Assembly: GCA_947581795.1 (NCBI GenBank)
Contig: CANPVS010000002.1
Location: forward strand, 1-64,000
Length of the DNA: 64,000 nucleotides
Direction: 5' to 3'
Origin: an uncultured Oscillospiraceae bacterium
GTDB taxonomy: Bacteria > Bacillota > Clostridia > Oscillospirales > Oscillospiraceae
Positions within the stretch are counted from its first letter, which is position 1; every line of letters starts with the position of its first letter. The translations under genes and the position numbers were made by a program. The notes beneath the pieces were generated by a model. That model searched no databases, was not told where the DNA came from, and was given only the letters and a program-made list of their open reading frames with translations. Shown here piece by piece: positions 7,160 to 15,928 of this stretch.

Positions 7160-7701
7160 GCGTGAGCCCCGGCTTCGTGCTGCTGGCGGCGGCGGTGTAC
7201 TTCCTGGGCGGGGCGGGGGCGCTGGCGGCCATGGGCGCGGCGGCCCTGGCCCATGAGCTGGGGCATTTGGCGGCCATGTTCCTGGCCGGGGCGACGGTCC
7301 GGGGCCTGCGGGTCACGGCCTGCGGTCTCGTCATTGACTACGGCGGGATGCTGACGGCACGGGAGGAGATGGGCATCGTGGCGGCGGGACCGCTGGCGGG
7401 GCTTTTTTTCGCGGCGCTGTGCTTTGTAACGGACATCCCGTTTTTCATCTACACCGGCGCCATCGCACTGCTGGCAACCATGTTCAACCTGCTGCCGGTG
7501 CTGCCCATGGACGGGGGGCGGCTGGCGCTGTATATGCTGGAAACTGTGCTGAGCGAGCGGGCGGCCCTGGCGGTGCTGCGCGTCACCGGCACGCTCTGCG
7601 CTTTGGGGGTGCTGGTGACGGGCGTCTGCATCCGGTCCATCAGCGCGGCGGCGGTGGGAATTTGGCTGGGAGTACTTGCCAATTTTCCGGATATGCGCTA
7701 A
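7141..7701 (+). CDS. Site-2 protease family (M50), SpoIVFB-like
   Basis: Intramembrane zinc metalloprotease of 186 residues. HELGH (residues 38-42) supplies the zinc ligands and catalytic Glu. NLLPVLPMDGGR, with the Asp at about 124, is the third ligand motif. Its compact size and five or so hydrophobic segments match the SpoIVFB group, which activates pro-sigma-K during sporulation. Other S2P proteases of this size exist, so the specific role is inferred. It overlaps a membrane-anchored microprotein upstream. Confidence 0.85.
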   Translation: MAGLALSVSPGFVLLAAAVYFLGGAGALAAMGAAALAHELGHLAAMFLAGATVRGLRVTACGLVIDYGGMLTAREEMGIVAAGPLAGLFFAALCFVTDIPFFIYTGAIALLATMFNLLPVLPMDGGRLALYMLETVLSERAALAVLRVTGTLCALGVLVTGVCIRSISAAAVGIWLGVLANFPDMR

Positions 7702-7710
7702 ACTGCCGGT

Positions 7711-9555
7711 ATGGAAATGAACGAACATATCGACGCCCTGCTCCGGCAGGTACAGCGTCCCGCCCGGTATGTGGGCGGCGAATACAATCAGGTGGTGAAG
7801 GACAAGGCGGATGTGGACGTGCGCTTTGCCTTCTGTTTCCCGGACACCTACGAGATCGGCATGTCCAACCTGGGGATGAAGATCCTCTACGGCGTGCTCA
7901 ACGACATGCCCGGCGTGTGGTGCGAACGGGTGTTCGCCCCCTGGGGCGATATGGCGGAAAAGCTGCGTTCCGAGCGCATCCCCCTGTGGGCTCTGGAGAG
8001 CGGAGACCCGCTGGCGGATTTTGACATCATCGCCTTCTCCATAGGCTACGAGATGGCCTATACCACCGTGCTGGACATGCTGGACCTGGGGGGGATACCT
8101 CTCCACGCGTCTGAGCGCACGGGCCTTCGGCACATGGTCATGGCCGGAGGCGGGTGTATGTGCAACATCGAGCCCATGGCGGACTTTTTCGACCTGTGCT
8201 TTTTGGGCGAGGGGGAGGACGTGGACCGGGAGGTAGTGGCCCTCTACCAGAAAGCCAAGCGGGAGGGCTGGGACAAGCCCCGCTTCCTCCGGGAGGCCGC
8301 CCAAATCGAGGGCGTATACGTCCCCAGCCTCTATGATATAAGCTATAACGCCGACGGCACCGTGGCGGCTATCACGCCCAAAGATGGTGCGCCTGCCAAG
8401 GTGCGCAAGCGCATCGTGGAGGACTTCGACAGCTGCTATTTCCCCACGAAGCCCGTGGTGCCCTCCACGGAGATCGTCCACGACCGGGTGAGCCTGGAGG
8501 TGTTCCGTGGCTGCATCCGGGGCTGCCGGTTCTGCCAGGCGGGCCACACCAACCGCCCCGTTCGCTCCCGAAAGGCGGAGACGCTGCTGAGCCTGGGGAA
8601 GGAGACATTGGAGAACACGGGCTACCAGGAGCTGAACCTCTCCAGCCTCAGCACCAGCGACTACCGGGAGCTCTCGGAGCTGTGCGACGGGCTGCTGGAC
8701 TACTGCCGGCCCCGGGGCATCAGCCTGAGCCTGCCCAGTCTGCGGGCGGACAACTTCTCCATGGACATCATGCACCGGGTCCAGCAGGTGCGCAAGAGCG
8801 GCCTCACCTTTGCCCCCGAGGCGGGCACCCAGCGGCTCCGGGACGTGATCAACAAGAACGTGACGGAGGAGGACCTTCTAAACTCCTGCCGCATCGCCTT
8901 TGAAGGCGGCTGGAACGGCGTGAAGCTCTACTTCATGCTGGGCCTGCCCACGGAGACGGACGAGGACGTACTGGGCATCGCGGACCTGGCGAAGAAGGTC
9001 TATTGGACCTGGCGCCAGGCGGCCCCCGACAGGAGCCGGGGCGTGCGCATCACGGTGAGCACTTCCGAGTTCATCCCCAAGCCTCACACCCCCTTCCAGT
9101 GGGAGGCGCAGATAAGCCGCCAGGAATACCTGCGCCGGGTGGGCATTTTGACGGACGCCCTGGCCAGGACCAAGAGCGTCACCTATAACTGGCACGACGC
9201 AGAGATGAGCCTGGTGGAGGCGGCCCTGGCCCGGGGCGACAGGCGCGTGGGCGCGGTCATCGAGGATGTCTGGCGCCGGGGTGGCCGGCTGGAGAGTTGG
9301 AGCGACTATTTCTCGTTGGACCGGTGGCTCGCGGCGTTCCCCGCCTGCGGCCTGGACATCGACTTTTACGGCACCCGGGCCCGGCCCGTGGAGGAGCTGC
9401 AGCCCTGGGAGCACATGGACTGCGCCGTGAGCCGCCGGCATCTGGAACGGGAGCGGCAGCGGGCCTACGAGGGCGTGCTTACCCCGGACTGCCGGGCAGG
9501 CTGCTCCGGCTGCGGGGCGGCCAGCCTTTTGAAGGAGGGCGTGTGCCGTGGATAA
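7711..9555 (+). CDS. B12-binding domain radical SAM protein (TIGR03960 type)
   Basis: Radical SAM protein of 614 residues with an N-terminal cobalamin-binding-like region (about 1-240). The iron-sulfur motif CIRGCRFC has cysteines at about residues 268, 272 and 275. It belongs to the family routinely encoded next to a DUF2344 partner, and that partner follows here with an 8-bp overlap. The reaction is unproven. The genomic link with rplS and tRNA functions in Firmicutes suggests RNA modification, but that is inference. A second ATG at 7717 is an equally possible start. The C-terminal end has a cysteine cluster, CRAGCSGCG. Confidence 0.88.
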   Translation: MEMNEHIDALLRQVQRPARYVGGEYNQVVKDKADVDVRFAFCFPDTYEIGMSNLGMKILYGVLNDMPGVWCERVFAPWGDMAEKLRSERIPLWALESGDPLADFDIIAFSIGYEMAYTTVLDMLDLGGIPLHASERTGLRHMVMAGGGCMCNIEPMADFFDLCFLGEGEDVDREVVALYQKAKREGWDKPRFLREAAQIEGVYVPSLYDISYNADGTVAAITPKDGAPAKVRKRIVEDFDSCYFPTKPVVPSTEIVHDRVSLEVFRGCIRGCRFCQAGHTNRPVRSRKAETLLSLGKETLENTGYQELNLSSLSTSDYRELSELCDGLLDYCRPRGISLSLPSLRADNFSMDIMHRVQQVRKSGLTFAPEAGTQRLRDVINKNVTEEDLLNSCRIAFEGGWNGVKLYFMLGLPTETDEDVLGIADLAKKVYWTWRQAAPDRSRGVRITVSTSEFIPKPHTPFQWEAQISRQEYLRRVGILTDALARTKSVTYNWHDAEMSLVEAALARGDRRVGAVIEDVWRRGGRLESWSDYFSLDRWLAAFPACGLDIDFYGTRARPVEELQPWEHMDCAVSRRHLERERQRAYEGVLTPDCRAGCSGCGAASLLKEGVCRG

Positions 9556-10180
9556 GCTGAGACTGAAATTCTCCAAGACCGGGCGGGCGGTGTATATCTC
9601 CCACCTGGACCTGATGCGCACCATGCAGCGGGTGTTCTCCCGGGCGGGAGTGAAGCTCAAATACTCCGAGGGCTTCAACCCTCATGCGAAGATATCCATC
9701 GTGCTGCCCCTGAGCGTGGGCACGGCCAGTCTGTGTGAATATATGGATTTTACGCTCACAGAGGATATGGATCTGTCCGCCCTGCCGGAACGGCTGAACG
9801 CCTGTATGCCCGAGGGCATCCGGGCCCTGGAGGCCTACGAGGCCCCCTGCAAGGGGGCGGAGCTGCGCTGGCTGCTGATGGAGGGCGTGATAAAGGGCGG
9901 CCGGGACGCGGCCTTCTATACCGCGTTCTTCAGCCAGGATACCATCCCTGTCACCCGCAAGGCCAAGCGGGGCATGCGCACCGACGACATCGCCCCCGCC
10001 ATCCAGGCGGCGCAGTTCGACGATATGGAAGGAGGCGTAGCCGCCAAACTGATCCTCCACGCCCAGGACCCCACCGTGAGCCCGGAGCTGATGATGGCCG
10101 CCCTGGGGGAGGACGCCCCCGCCTACTGGCGCTTCACCCGTTTGGAGGCCTTCCGGGAGGACATGACCCCCTTCCGGTGA
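9548..10180 (+). CDS. TIGR03936 family radical SAM-associated protein (DUF2344)
   Basis: Cytosolic partner (210 residues) of the preceding radical SAM enzyme, starting at GTG and overlapping it by 8 bp. It begins LRLKFSKTGRAVYISHLDLMR, then FNPHAKISIVLPLSVGTASLCEYMDF, the recognisable DUF2344 core. In many bacteria the two genes are fused or adjacent, so they probably act as one enzyme. No catalytic residues can be assigned. Confidence 0.88.
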   Translation: MDKLRLKFSKTGRAVYISHLDLMRTMQRVFSRAGVKLKYSEGFNPHAKISIVLPLSVGTASLCEYMDFTLTEDMDLSALPERLNACMPEGIRALEAYEAPCKGAELRWLLMEGVIKGGRDAAFYTAFFSQDTIPVTRKAKRGMRTDDIAPAIQAAQFDDMEGGVAAKLILHAQDPTVSPELMMAALGEDAPAYWRFTRLEAFREDMTPFR

Positions 10181-10205
10181 AAAACGAATATTTTTTGAAA
10201 AATGC

Positions 10206-10234
10206 TTGCATATCCGGAAAAAGTATGCTATGAT
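10206..10234 (+). promoter_or_regulatory. Promoter of rplS
   Basis: TTGCAT (10206-10211), a 17-bp spacer and TATGAT (10229-10234). The ~85-nt leader that follows holds a small hairpin, GTCCG-CTGC-CGGAC, which may be an L19 autoregulatory leader element. Confidence 0.75.
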
Positions 10235-10324
10235 ACCCGAGCATGTTAATGCGTTATCAGGGCGGTCCGCTGCCGGACGAGCTGTATTCCCGGTATGAAC
10301 GTCTATTTTAGGAAGGTACCTGTC

Positions 10325-10666
10325 ATGGATCTCATCAATGCGCTGACTCAGCAGTACATGAAGCCGGAGCTGCCCGAGATGAACGTGGGCGACACCGTCC
10401 GTGTCACCGTCCGCATCAAGGAAGGCAACCGCGAACGCAACCAGGCGTTCGAGGGCACCCTGATCGCGAAGAAGCACGGCGGCATCAACGAGACCATCAC
10501 CGTGCGCCGTATCTCCTACGGCGTGGGCTGTGAGAAGGTCTTCCCGGTACACTCTCCCACCATCGTGAGCGTGGAGACCGTCCGCAAGGGCAAGGTCCGC
10601 CGCGCCAAGCTGTACTACCTGCGCGACCGCGTGGGCAAGGCCGCCAAGATCCGGGAGAAGCTGTAA
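10325..10666 (+). CDS. rplS: 50S ribosomal protein L19
   Basis: Ribosomal protein L19 at the 30S-50S interface, 113 residues from the ATG at 10325. An upstream ATG at 10295 would add ten unconserved residues, and AGGAAGG (10310-10316) sits at proper spacing for the downstream ATG. Family motifs: [39 protein letters not shown] and [15 protein letters not shown]. It is monocistronic between a clear promoter and terminator. Confidence 0.97.
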   Translation: MDLINALTQQYMKPELPEMNVGDTVRVTVRIKEGNRERNQAFEGTLIAKKHGGINETITVRRISYGVGCEKVFPVHSPTIVSVETVRKGKVRRAKLYYLRDRVGKAAKIREKL

Positions 10667-10693
10667 ACAGCACAAAAAACCGAAAAGACCAAC

Positions 10694-10720
10694 AAAAAAG
10701 AGGCGCGGAGCCTCTTTTTT
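10694..10720 (+). terminator. Rho-independent terminator of rplS
   Basis: AAAAAAGAGGC (10694-10704), a five-base loop and GCCTCTTTTTT (10710-10720), a perfect stem ending in T's. Confidence 0.92.
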
Positions 10721-10721
10721 G

Positions 10722-10751
10722 TTGCGTTTGGAACCCTATCTATTGTATAAT
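10722..10751 (+). promoter_or_regulatory. Promoter of the lepB-rbgA-rnhB-yraN-thrC run
   Basis: TTGCGT (10722-10727), an 18-bp spacer and a consensus TATAAT (10746-10751), about 45 bp before the lepB ATG. Confidence 0.7.
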
Positions 10752-10796
10752 CACTTGTTGAGCATTTGGACTTTATCGGAACAGGAGGCTGAGCCA

Positions 10797-11465
10797 ATGC
10801 GAAATAAAGGAAAACATGCGGCGGACCCTGAACAGGTGGCCGGCGAGGAGAAAAAGCCCGTCGACCCCTATAAAGATACATACGAGTGGATACACTGCAT
10901 CGTGATATCGGTCATCGTGTGCGTACTGGTGTTCGTGCTGGTAGCCCGGGTCATCCAGGTCCAAGGCCGGAGCATGCTGCCCAACCTGGTCCAGGGGGAC
11001 CGGCTCATTATCACCCGGCTGGCCGGGGACTATGAGCAGGGGGACATCGTGGTCCTTAAGGCGGAGAAATTCAAAAACGAGCCTCTCGTGAAGCGTGTCA
11101 TCGGCACCGGCGGCCAGACCATCACCCTGGATTTCGCCACCGGCGACATCACTGTGGACGGCGTGACCCTGGACGAGCCCTATATCTTCGAGCGGACCAT
11201 CGACAGCTACAACATCACGGACCCCATGTATTACGATGTGTACGGCATCGACCCGGAGAAGGACGTGACGGAGTCCTCCGTCACCATCACGGTCCCGGAG
11301 GGGCACCTGTTCTGCATGGGCGACAACCGCAACAACTCCAGCGACAGCCGGGTGGCCGCCATCTCCTACATCGACACCCGGGACGTGATGGGCAAGGCGG
11401 TGTTCCGCATCTATCCCTTTGACAAGATCGGCCCCATCAAGGGCGTGAACCAGACCGATGGCTGA
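10797..11465 (+). CDS. lepB: Signal peptidase I
   Basis: Membrane-bound serine protease that removes signal peptides from secreted proteins. It has 222 residues from the ATG at 10797, which is preceded by AGGAGG. An earlier in-frame TTG at 10719 would lie upstream of the promoter -10. One N-terminal membrane helix (about 31-51) is followed by QGRSMLPNL with the catalytic Ser59 and by PLVKRVIGTGG with the general-base Lys99. The box GDNRNNSSDSR lies near the C-terminus. It overlaps rbgA by 8 bp. Confidence 0.95.
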   Translation: MRNKGKHAADPEQVAGEEKKPVDPYKDTYEWIHCIVISVIVCVLVFVLVARVIQVQGRSMLPNLVQGDRLIITRLAGDYEQGDIVVLKAEKFKNEPLVKRVIGTGGQTITLDFATGDITVDGVTLDEPYIFERTIDSYNITDPMYYDVYGIDPEKDVTESSVTITVPEGHLFCMGDNRNNSSDSRVAAISYIDTRDVMGKAVFRIYPFDKIGPIKGVNQTDG

Positions 11466-12282
11466 GGTGCAGTGGTTCCCAGGCCACATGAAAAAGGCCG
11501 AGCGGATGATGGAGGAGAGCCTGTCTTTGGTGGACGCAGTGTGCGAGGTGGTGGACGCCCGCATACCCCGGTCCAGCCGGAACCCGGACCTGGATCGGAT
11601 CATCGCCGGGCGGAAGCCCCGGCTGCTCATCCTCAACCGCGCCGACCAGGCGGACCCCGACGTGACGGCCCGGTGGCGGGCATACTATAAGGAGCAGGGC
11701 GTGCCTGTCCTGGAGTGCGACGCCAAATCCGGCCGGGGCGTGAAGGACCTGCCCCGCGCCCTGCGGGCCCTGCGGGATAAGCAGGGACCCATGCGGGCCA
11801 TGGTGGCGGGTGTGCCCAATGTGGGAAAATCCACCTTCATCAACAAAGTGAGCGGCCGGAAGACCGCCGCGGCCTCCGACCGGCCCGGCGTCACCAGGGG
11901 CAAGCAGTGGATCACCGTGGACAGCCAATTAGAATTGCTGGATACCCCGGGCATCCTGTGGCCCAAGTTCGGCGACCCCGCCATGGGGGACCGGCTGGCC
12001 TTCACCGGCGCGGTGAAGGACGAGATACTGGACACAGAGGCGCTGGCGGCGCGGCTGCTGGTGACGCTGCGGGAGCTCTATCCCGCGGCCATCGCGGAGA
12101 GATATAAGACAGACCCGGCCCCGGAACTGGAGGGCTGGGAGCTTTTGGAGGCCTGCGCCAGGAAGCGGGGCTTCCTCATGGCCGGAGGCCATGTGAACAC
12201 CGAGCGGATGGCGGCGGTGCTGCTGGACGAATTCCGGGGCGGCAAGCTGGGGAGGATCAGCCTTGAAAGACCCTCTGATTAA
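11458..12282 (+). CDS. rbgA: Ribosome biogenesis GTPase RbgA/YlqF
   Basis: Circularly permuted GTPase (274 residues) needed for late 50S subunit assembly. The permuted motif order is visible: NRAD (G4, residues 60-63) precedes GVPNVGKST (G1, about 118-126), which precedes DTPG (G3). The N-terminal WFPGHMKKAE is the diagnostic YlqF start. It lies between lepB and rnhB, as in Bacillus and many Clostridia, with overlaps at both ends. Confidence 0.95.
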   Translation: MAEVQWFPGHMKKAERMMEESLSLVDAVCEVVDARIPRSSRNPDLDRIIAGRKPRLLILNRADQADPDVTARWRAYYKEQGVPVLECDAKSGRGVKDLPRALRALRDKQGPMRAMVAGVPNVGKSTFINKVSGRKTAAASDRPGVTRGKQWITVDSQLELLDTPGILWPKFGDPAMGDRLAFTGAVKDEILDTEALAARLLVTLRELYPAAIAERYKTDPAPELEGWELLEACARKRGFLMAGGHVNTERMAAVLLDEFRGGKLGRISLERPSD

Positions 12283-12883
12283 CCTGTGGGAGACGGAGAG
12301 GACGCTCCATAACGAGGGTTTTGCCCTTGTCTGCGGGGCGGACGAGGCAGGGCGGGGGCCCCTGGCGGGGCCGGTGTGCGCCGCGGCGGTCATCCTGCCC
12401 GAGGGCATTGAGCTGCCCGGCCTCAACGACTCCAAAAAGCTCACCGAGAAAAAGCGGGAGGCGCTTTATCCTCTTATCAAGGAAGCAGCTGTGTCCTATG
12501 GCATCGCCTTCGCCTCGGTGGAGGAGATAGAGGAGCTGAACATCCTGAACGCGGCGCTGCTGGCCATGGACCGAGCCATCGCCCAGCTGGAGCCTAAGCC
12601 TGCGCTGGCCCTCATCGACGGCAACACCACCCGGGGCATATCCGTGCCCGCCCGGAGCGTGGTGGGCGGGGACGGAAAATGCGCCTGCATCGCGGCGGCC
12701 TCCGTGCTGGCCAAGGTGACAAGAGACCACCTCATGCTGGAGCTGGCGGAGCAATACCCCCAGTACGGCTTTGAAAAGCACAAGGGCTACGGCACCGCCG
12801 CCCACTACGGGGCCATCGACCGATATGGGCCCTGCCCGGCCCACCGGCCGTCCTTTTTGAAAAAGTACTATGCCAAGCGATAA
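12263..12883 (+). CDS. rnhB: Ribonuclease HII
   Basis: Removes RNA from RNA-DNA hybrids and misincorporated ribonucleotides. Protein of 206 residues read from a TTG start (12263) with GGAGGA upstream. It overlaps rbgA by 20 bp. GADEAGRGPLAGPV carries the first acidic catalytic residues (D27, E28). LNDSKKLTEKKRE, IDG and EKHKGYGTAAHY are further RNase HII signatures. Confidence 0.96.
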   Translation: MKDPLINLWETERTLHNEGFALVCGADEAGRGPLAGPVCAAAVILPEGIELPGLNDSKKLTEKKREALYPLIKEAAVSYGIAFASVEEIEELNILNAALLAMDRAIAQLEPKPALALIDGNTTRGISVPARSVVGGDGKCACIAAASVLAKVTRDHLMLELAEQYPQYGFEKHKGYGTAAHYGAIDRYGPCPAHRPSFLKKYYAKR

Positions 12884-13241
12884 AAAGCTCCTGGGCGCCT
12901 TTGGGGAGGACGCGGCCTGCGCGTACCTGAGGCGGCGGGGCTATCGGATATTGGGCCGCAACTACGCCTGCCGCCAGGGCGAGGTGGACATCATCGCCCG
13001 GAAGGGGCGCTACATCGTATTCGCCGAGGTCAAGCTGCGGAAAAACGCCGACTTCGGCGCGGCGGCGGAATTCGTGACGGGCCCCAAGCAGCGGCGGGTC
13101 ATTTTCGCCGCCCAGCGGTGGCTCGCGGCCAACCCCACGGACCTGCAGCCCCGGTTCGACGTGATCGAGGTCTATGCCCCGGAGGGGATCGAGACGAAAA
13201 AACCGGAGATCAACCATTTGGAGGACGCGTATCAGACATGA
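12870..13241 (+). CDS. YraN family protein (UPF0102), putative endonuclease
   Basis: Small protein of 123 residues with the Holliday-junction-resolvase-like fold of the YraN family. GEDAACAYLRRRGYRILGRNY is followed by GEVDIIARKGRYIVFAEVK, giving the E/D...ExK nuclease pattern. It overlaps rnhB by 14 bp and thrC by 4 bp. Molecular function is not established for the family. Confidence 0.93.
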   Translation: MPSDKKLLGAFGEDAACAYLRRRGYRILGRNYACRQGEVDIIARKGRYIVFAEVKLRKNADFGAAAEFVTGPKQRRVIFAAQRWLAANPTDLQPRFDVIEVYAPEGIETKKPEINHLEDAYQT

Positions 13242-14719
13242 AGTATGTGAGCACCAGAGGCCAAAGCGAGACGGTGACCGCCTCCCAGACCATCATCCGG
13301 GGCATCGCCCCCGACGGCGGGCTCTATGTACCCGATTCCATCCCCGCCATTGACGAGGATTTCATCCGCGGGCTCTGCGGGGCCGACTACCGGACCCGTG
13401 CCGTGGCGGTGCTGGGCCTTTATCTGGAGGAGTTCTCCAAAGAGGAATTGGAGGCCATCGCCAAGGATTCTTACGGGGACAACTTTGACTGCGCCGCCGT
13501 CGCGCCCACCCATGTGCTGGACGATGACACCGCCTATCTGGAGCTGTGGCACGGTCCCACCTGCGCCTTTAAGGACATGGCATTGCAGATCATGCCCCGT
13601 CTCCTCACCGCCAGCCTGCGGAAAAACGGGGAGGAGCGGACCGTGAGCATCCTGGTGGCCACCAGCGGCGATACCGGCAAGGCCGCCCTGGAGGGATTCA
13701 AAGACGTGCCCGGCACCCGGATCATGGTGTTCTACCCCCGGGACGGGGTGAGCCAGGTGCAGAAGCTGCAGATGGCCACCCAGGAGGGCGGCAACGTGAA
13801 CGTGGTGGCCGTGGAGGGCAACTTTGACGACGCCCAGACCGGCGTGAAGAAGATATTCGGCGACCGCGACTTTGAAAAGGAACTGGACGGGCGGGGGTAT
13901 TTCCTCAGCTCCGCCAACTCCATCAACTGGGGCCGTCTGGCGCCCCAGATCGCCTACTATTTCTCTGCCTACTGCGACATGGTGAACGCGGGGAAGCTGA
14001 AGATGGGCGACAAACTGGACTTTTGCGTGCCCACCGGCAACTTCGGCGACATCCTGGCCGGGTGGTACGCCAAGCAGATGGGGCTGCCTGTGGGCCGGCT
14101 CATCTGCGCTTCCAACGACAACAACGTCCTCACGGACTTCATCGCCACCGGCGTCTACGACAAGAACCGGCCCTTCCATCTCACCAGCTCGCCCTCCATG
14201 GACATCCTGGTGTCCTCCAATCTGGAGCGGCTGCTGTACTGCCGGACCGGGGACGCGACCGCCGTCCGGAGCTTCATGGAAAAGCTCTCCGGCGAGGGAC
14301 GCTACGACGTGGGCCAGGCCCTGGGCGATGCGGTGCGGGCCGAGTTCACCGGCGGCTTCTGCCGGGATGAGGAGGCCAAGGCCGAGATCGGCAAGCTCTG
14401 GCGGGAGAACGGCTATCTCATGGATACCCACACCGCCGTGGCCAGCCGGGTCCTCCGGGACCTGCGGGCGAAGGAGGGAAGGAGCGTGCCCACCGTAGTG
14501 GTGTCCACTGCCAGCCCCTTCAAGTTCGGCGCCGCCGTGCTGGAGGCACTGGGCGCGGTGACCAATGAGACCGGCCCGGCCCTGGTGGACGAACTGGCTG
14601 CCCTCACCGGCGTGGGAGCGCCAGCGCCTTTGTCCGGCCTGGGGAAGAAGCCTGTGCGCTTTGAAAAGTGGGTGGCCAAGGAGGACATGGAGCAGGCGGT
14701 ATCAGACTTCCTGTCGTAA
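13238..14719 (+). CDS. thrC: Threonine synthase
   Basis: PLP enzyme converting O-phosphohomoserine to threonine, 493 residues from the ATG at 13238. That ATG overlaps the YraN stop as ATGA, and the longer frame from 13118 lies within yraN. Family features are MKYVSTRGQ at the N-terminus, GPTCAFKDMALQ with the PLP lysine, and ATSGDTGKAALEGF for phosphate binding. PTGNFGDILAGWYAK is also conserved. Length and layout fit the long class of threonine synthases. It is last in a lepB-led run with core functions and ends just before a palindromic repeat. Confidence 0.95.
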   Translation: MKYVSTRGQSETVTASQTIIRGIAPDGGLYVPDSIPAIDEDFIRGLCGADYRTRAVAVLGLYLEEFSKEELEAIAKDSYGDNFDCAAVAPTHVLDDDTAYLELWHGPTCAFKDMALQIMPRLLTASLRKNGEERTVSILVATSGDTGKAALEGFKDVPGTRIMVFYPRDGVSQVQKLQMATQEGGNVNVVAVEGNFDDAQTGVKKIFGDRDFEKELDGRGYFLSSANSINWGRLAPQIAYYFSAYCDMVNAGKLKMGDKLDFCVPTGNFGDILAGWYAKQMGLPVGRLICASNDNNVLTDFIATGVYDKNRPFHLTSSPSMDILVSSNLERLLYCRTGDATAVRSFMEKLSGEGRYDVGQALGDAVRAEFTGGFCRDEEAKAEIGKLWRENGYLMDTHTAVASRVLRDLRAKEGRSVPTVVVSTASPFKFGAAVLEALGAVTNETGPALVDELAALTGVGAPAPLSGLGKKPVRFEKWVAKEDMEQAVSDFLS

Positions 14720-14732
14720 CGTTCCACTCCAA

Positions 14733-14854
14733 AGCCTCCCTCTGACGAGGGAGGTGGCACGGCGAAGCCGTGACGGAGGGAGAGATATTCTATTATTTGT
14801 CTCTCCCCCAGTCACCGCCTTGCGGCGGCGACAGCCCCCTCGTCAGAGGGGGCC
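14733..14854. repeat. 122-bp palindromic MITE/REP-like element
   Basis: The left half begins GCCTCCCTCTGACGAGGGAG and the right half is its imperfect reverse complement over about 50 bases (ending CCCCCTCGTCAGAGGGGGCC), with an AT-rich centre near 14785-14800. The whole unit could fold into one long hairpin with internal side hairpins. It carries no ORF and sits between thrC and a convergent minus-strand gene. Confidence 0.75.
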
Positions 14855-14884
14855 AGGCAGCACCCATCCAGCCACTATGTAGGA

Positions 14885-14901
14885 GCGGCCCAATGGCCGC
14901 C
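14885..14901. repeat. Short palindrome downstream of the DUF1540 gene
   Basis: GCGGCC-CAAT-GGCCGC just past the stop of the minus-strand DUF1540 gene. No T-run follows. It may be a weak terminator or a part of a dispersed repeat. Confidence 0.45.
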
Positions 14902-14909
14902 CCTTGAGG

Positions 14910-15104
14910 TCACACATACTGCCAGGTGTCCACAGGCGCGAAGGTGCCGCAGAAAGTCTCCGCCTTGGTCGCGGCTTCTTCGCTCTTGACATTGATGTGC
15001 GTGGCGGTGCACTGGTCGCTCAAAGTATGATGCTTGCAGTTGGTCACCGTGCAGCACACGCCGTTGATGCAGTCCCGGCCGCCGCAATTCTTCTTCTCGT
15101 CCAT
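14910..15104 (-). CDS. DUF1540 domain-containing small cysteine-rich protein
   Basis: A 64-residue protein with eight cysteines. It contains the DUF1540 pattern CCTVTNCKHHTLSDQCTATHI, CxV.NC..H...DxCxAxxI, likely a small metal-binding or disulfide-stabilised fold. The ATG (minus strand) is preceded by GAGGTGAT. Function is unknown. It is common in Clostridia and often expressed at sporulation or in stationary phase, which is general knowledge rather than something visible here. Confidence 0.85.
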   Translation of the reverse strand: MDEKKNCGGRDCINGVCCTVTNCKHHTLSDQCTATHINVKSEEAATKAETFCGTFAPVDTWQYV

Positions 15105-15153
15105 CCGTCTATCACCTCGTGGGTAGTATCTGCGCTGGAAAGGCGATTATGCT

Positions 15154-15843
15154 ATGAGTCTTTTTGCCATTGGCGACCTGCACCTGTCCCTGGCGACGGA
15201 CAAGCCCATGGATATCTTCGGACCCCGGTGGAAGGACCATGTGGAAAAGCTCCGGGATGGCTTCGCGGCGCTCTCGGATGAGGACGTGTGCGTACTGTGC
15301 GGCGACACCAGCTGGGCGTCCACCCTGGACGAGGCGCTGGCCGATTTTCAGTTCATCGAGAGCCTGCCGGGACGGAAGATCGTCCTCAAGGGCAACCACG
15401 ACTATTGGTGGACCAGCGCCGCCAAGATGAACGCTTTTTTTGAAAAAAATTCCATCCGGACCATATCCATCCTCCACAACAACGCCTGGCCCTACGGGGA
15501 AGACGCCGCCATCTGCGGCACCAAGGGCTGGTTTTACGAGGAGTCCCGGGGTACGGAGCACGACAAAAAGCTCATTGACCGGGAGATACTGCGGCTGGAG
15601 GCGTCTCTCAAAGCGGCGGGGGAGCGGGAGAAGTACGTATTCCTCCACTATCCCCCCAAGTACGGCGCGTATATATGCCCGGAGATACTGGCGCTGCTGC
15701 AGGACCATCACGTGCGGACCTGCTGCAGCGGCCATCTCCACGCGGACAGTCTGCGCCTGGCCTTCAACGGCCTGTGGGAGGGCACGCGGCATATGTGTGT
15801 TTCCGCCGACGGGATAAACTTTAGACCTTGTAAAATCCTGTGA
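15154..15843 (+). CDS. Metallophosphoesterase
   Basis: Calcineurin-like dimetal phosphoesterase of 229 residues. All family motifs are present in order: GDLHL (residues 7-11), GDTSWA, GNHDYWW, the histidine in FLHYPP, and GHLHAD. The substrate is not visible. It is preceded by a weak ribosome binding site and followed by the trigger-factor promoter, which overlaps its last codons. Confidence 0.92.
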   Translation: MSLFAIGDLHLSLATDKPMDIFGPRWKDHVEKLRDGFAALSDEDVCVLCGDTSWASTLDEALADFQFIESLPGRKIVLKGNHDYWWTSAAKMNAFFEKNSIRTISILHNNAWPYGEDAAICGTKGWFYEESRGTEHDKKLIDREILRLEASLKAAGEREKYVFLHYPPKYGAYICPEILALLQDHHVRTCCSGHLHADSLRLAFNGLWEGTRHMCVSADGINFRPCKIL

Positions 15844-15856
15844 GATTTGGTAAAAT
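15828..15856 (+). promoter_or_regulatory. Promoter of tig
   Basis: TTGTAA (15828-15833), a 17-bp spacer and TAAAAT (15851-15856). It overlaps the end of the metallophosphoesterase gene and lies about 70 bp before the trigger-factor start. Confidence 0.6.
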
Positions 15857-15928
15857 ATAAAAACTGTGTTGCTGACCATCAAAAAAACATATTTTTTCCC
15901 AGCGTAATACTGGAAGGAGAAGTCACCC

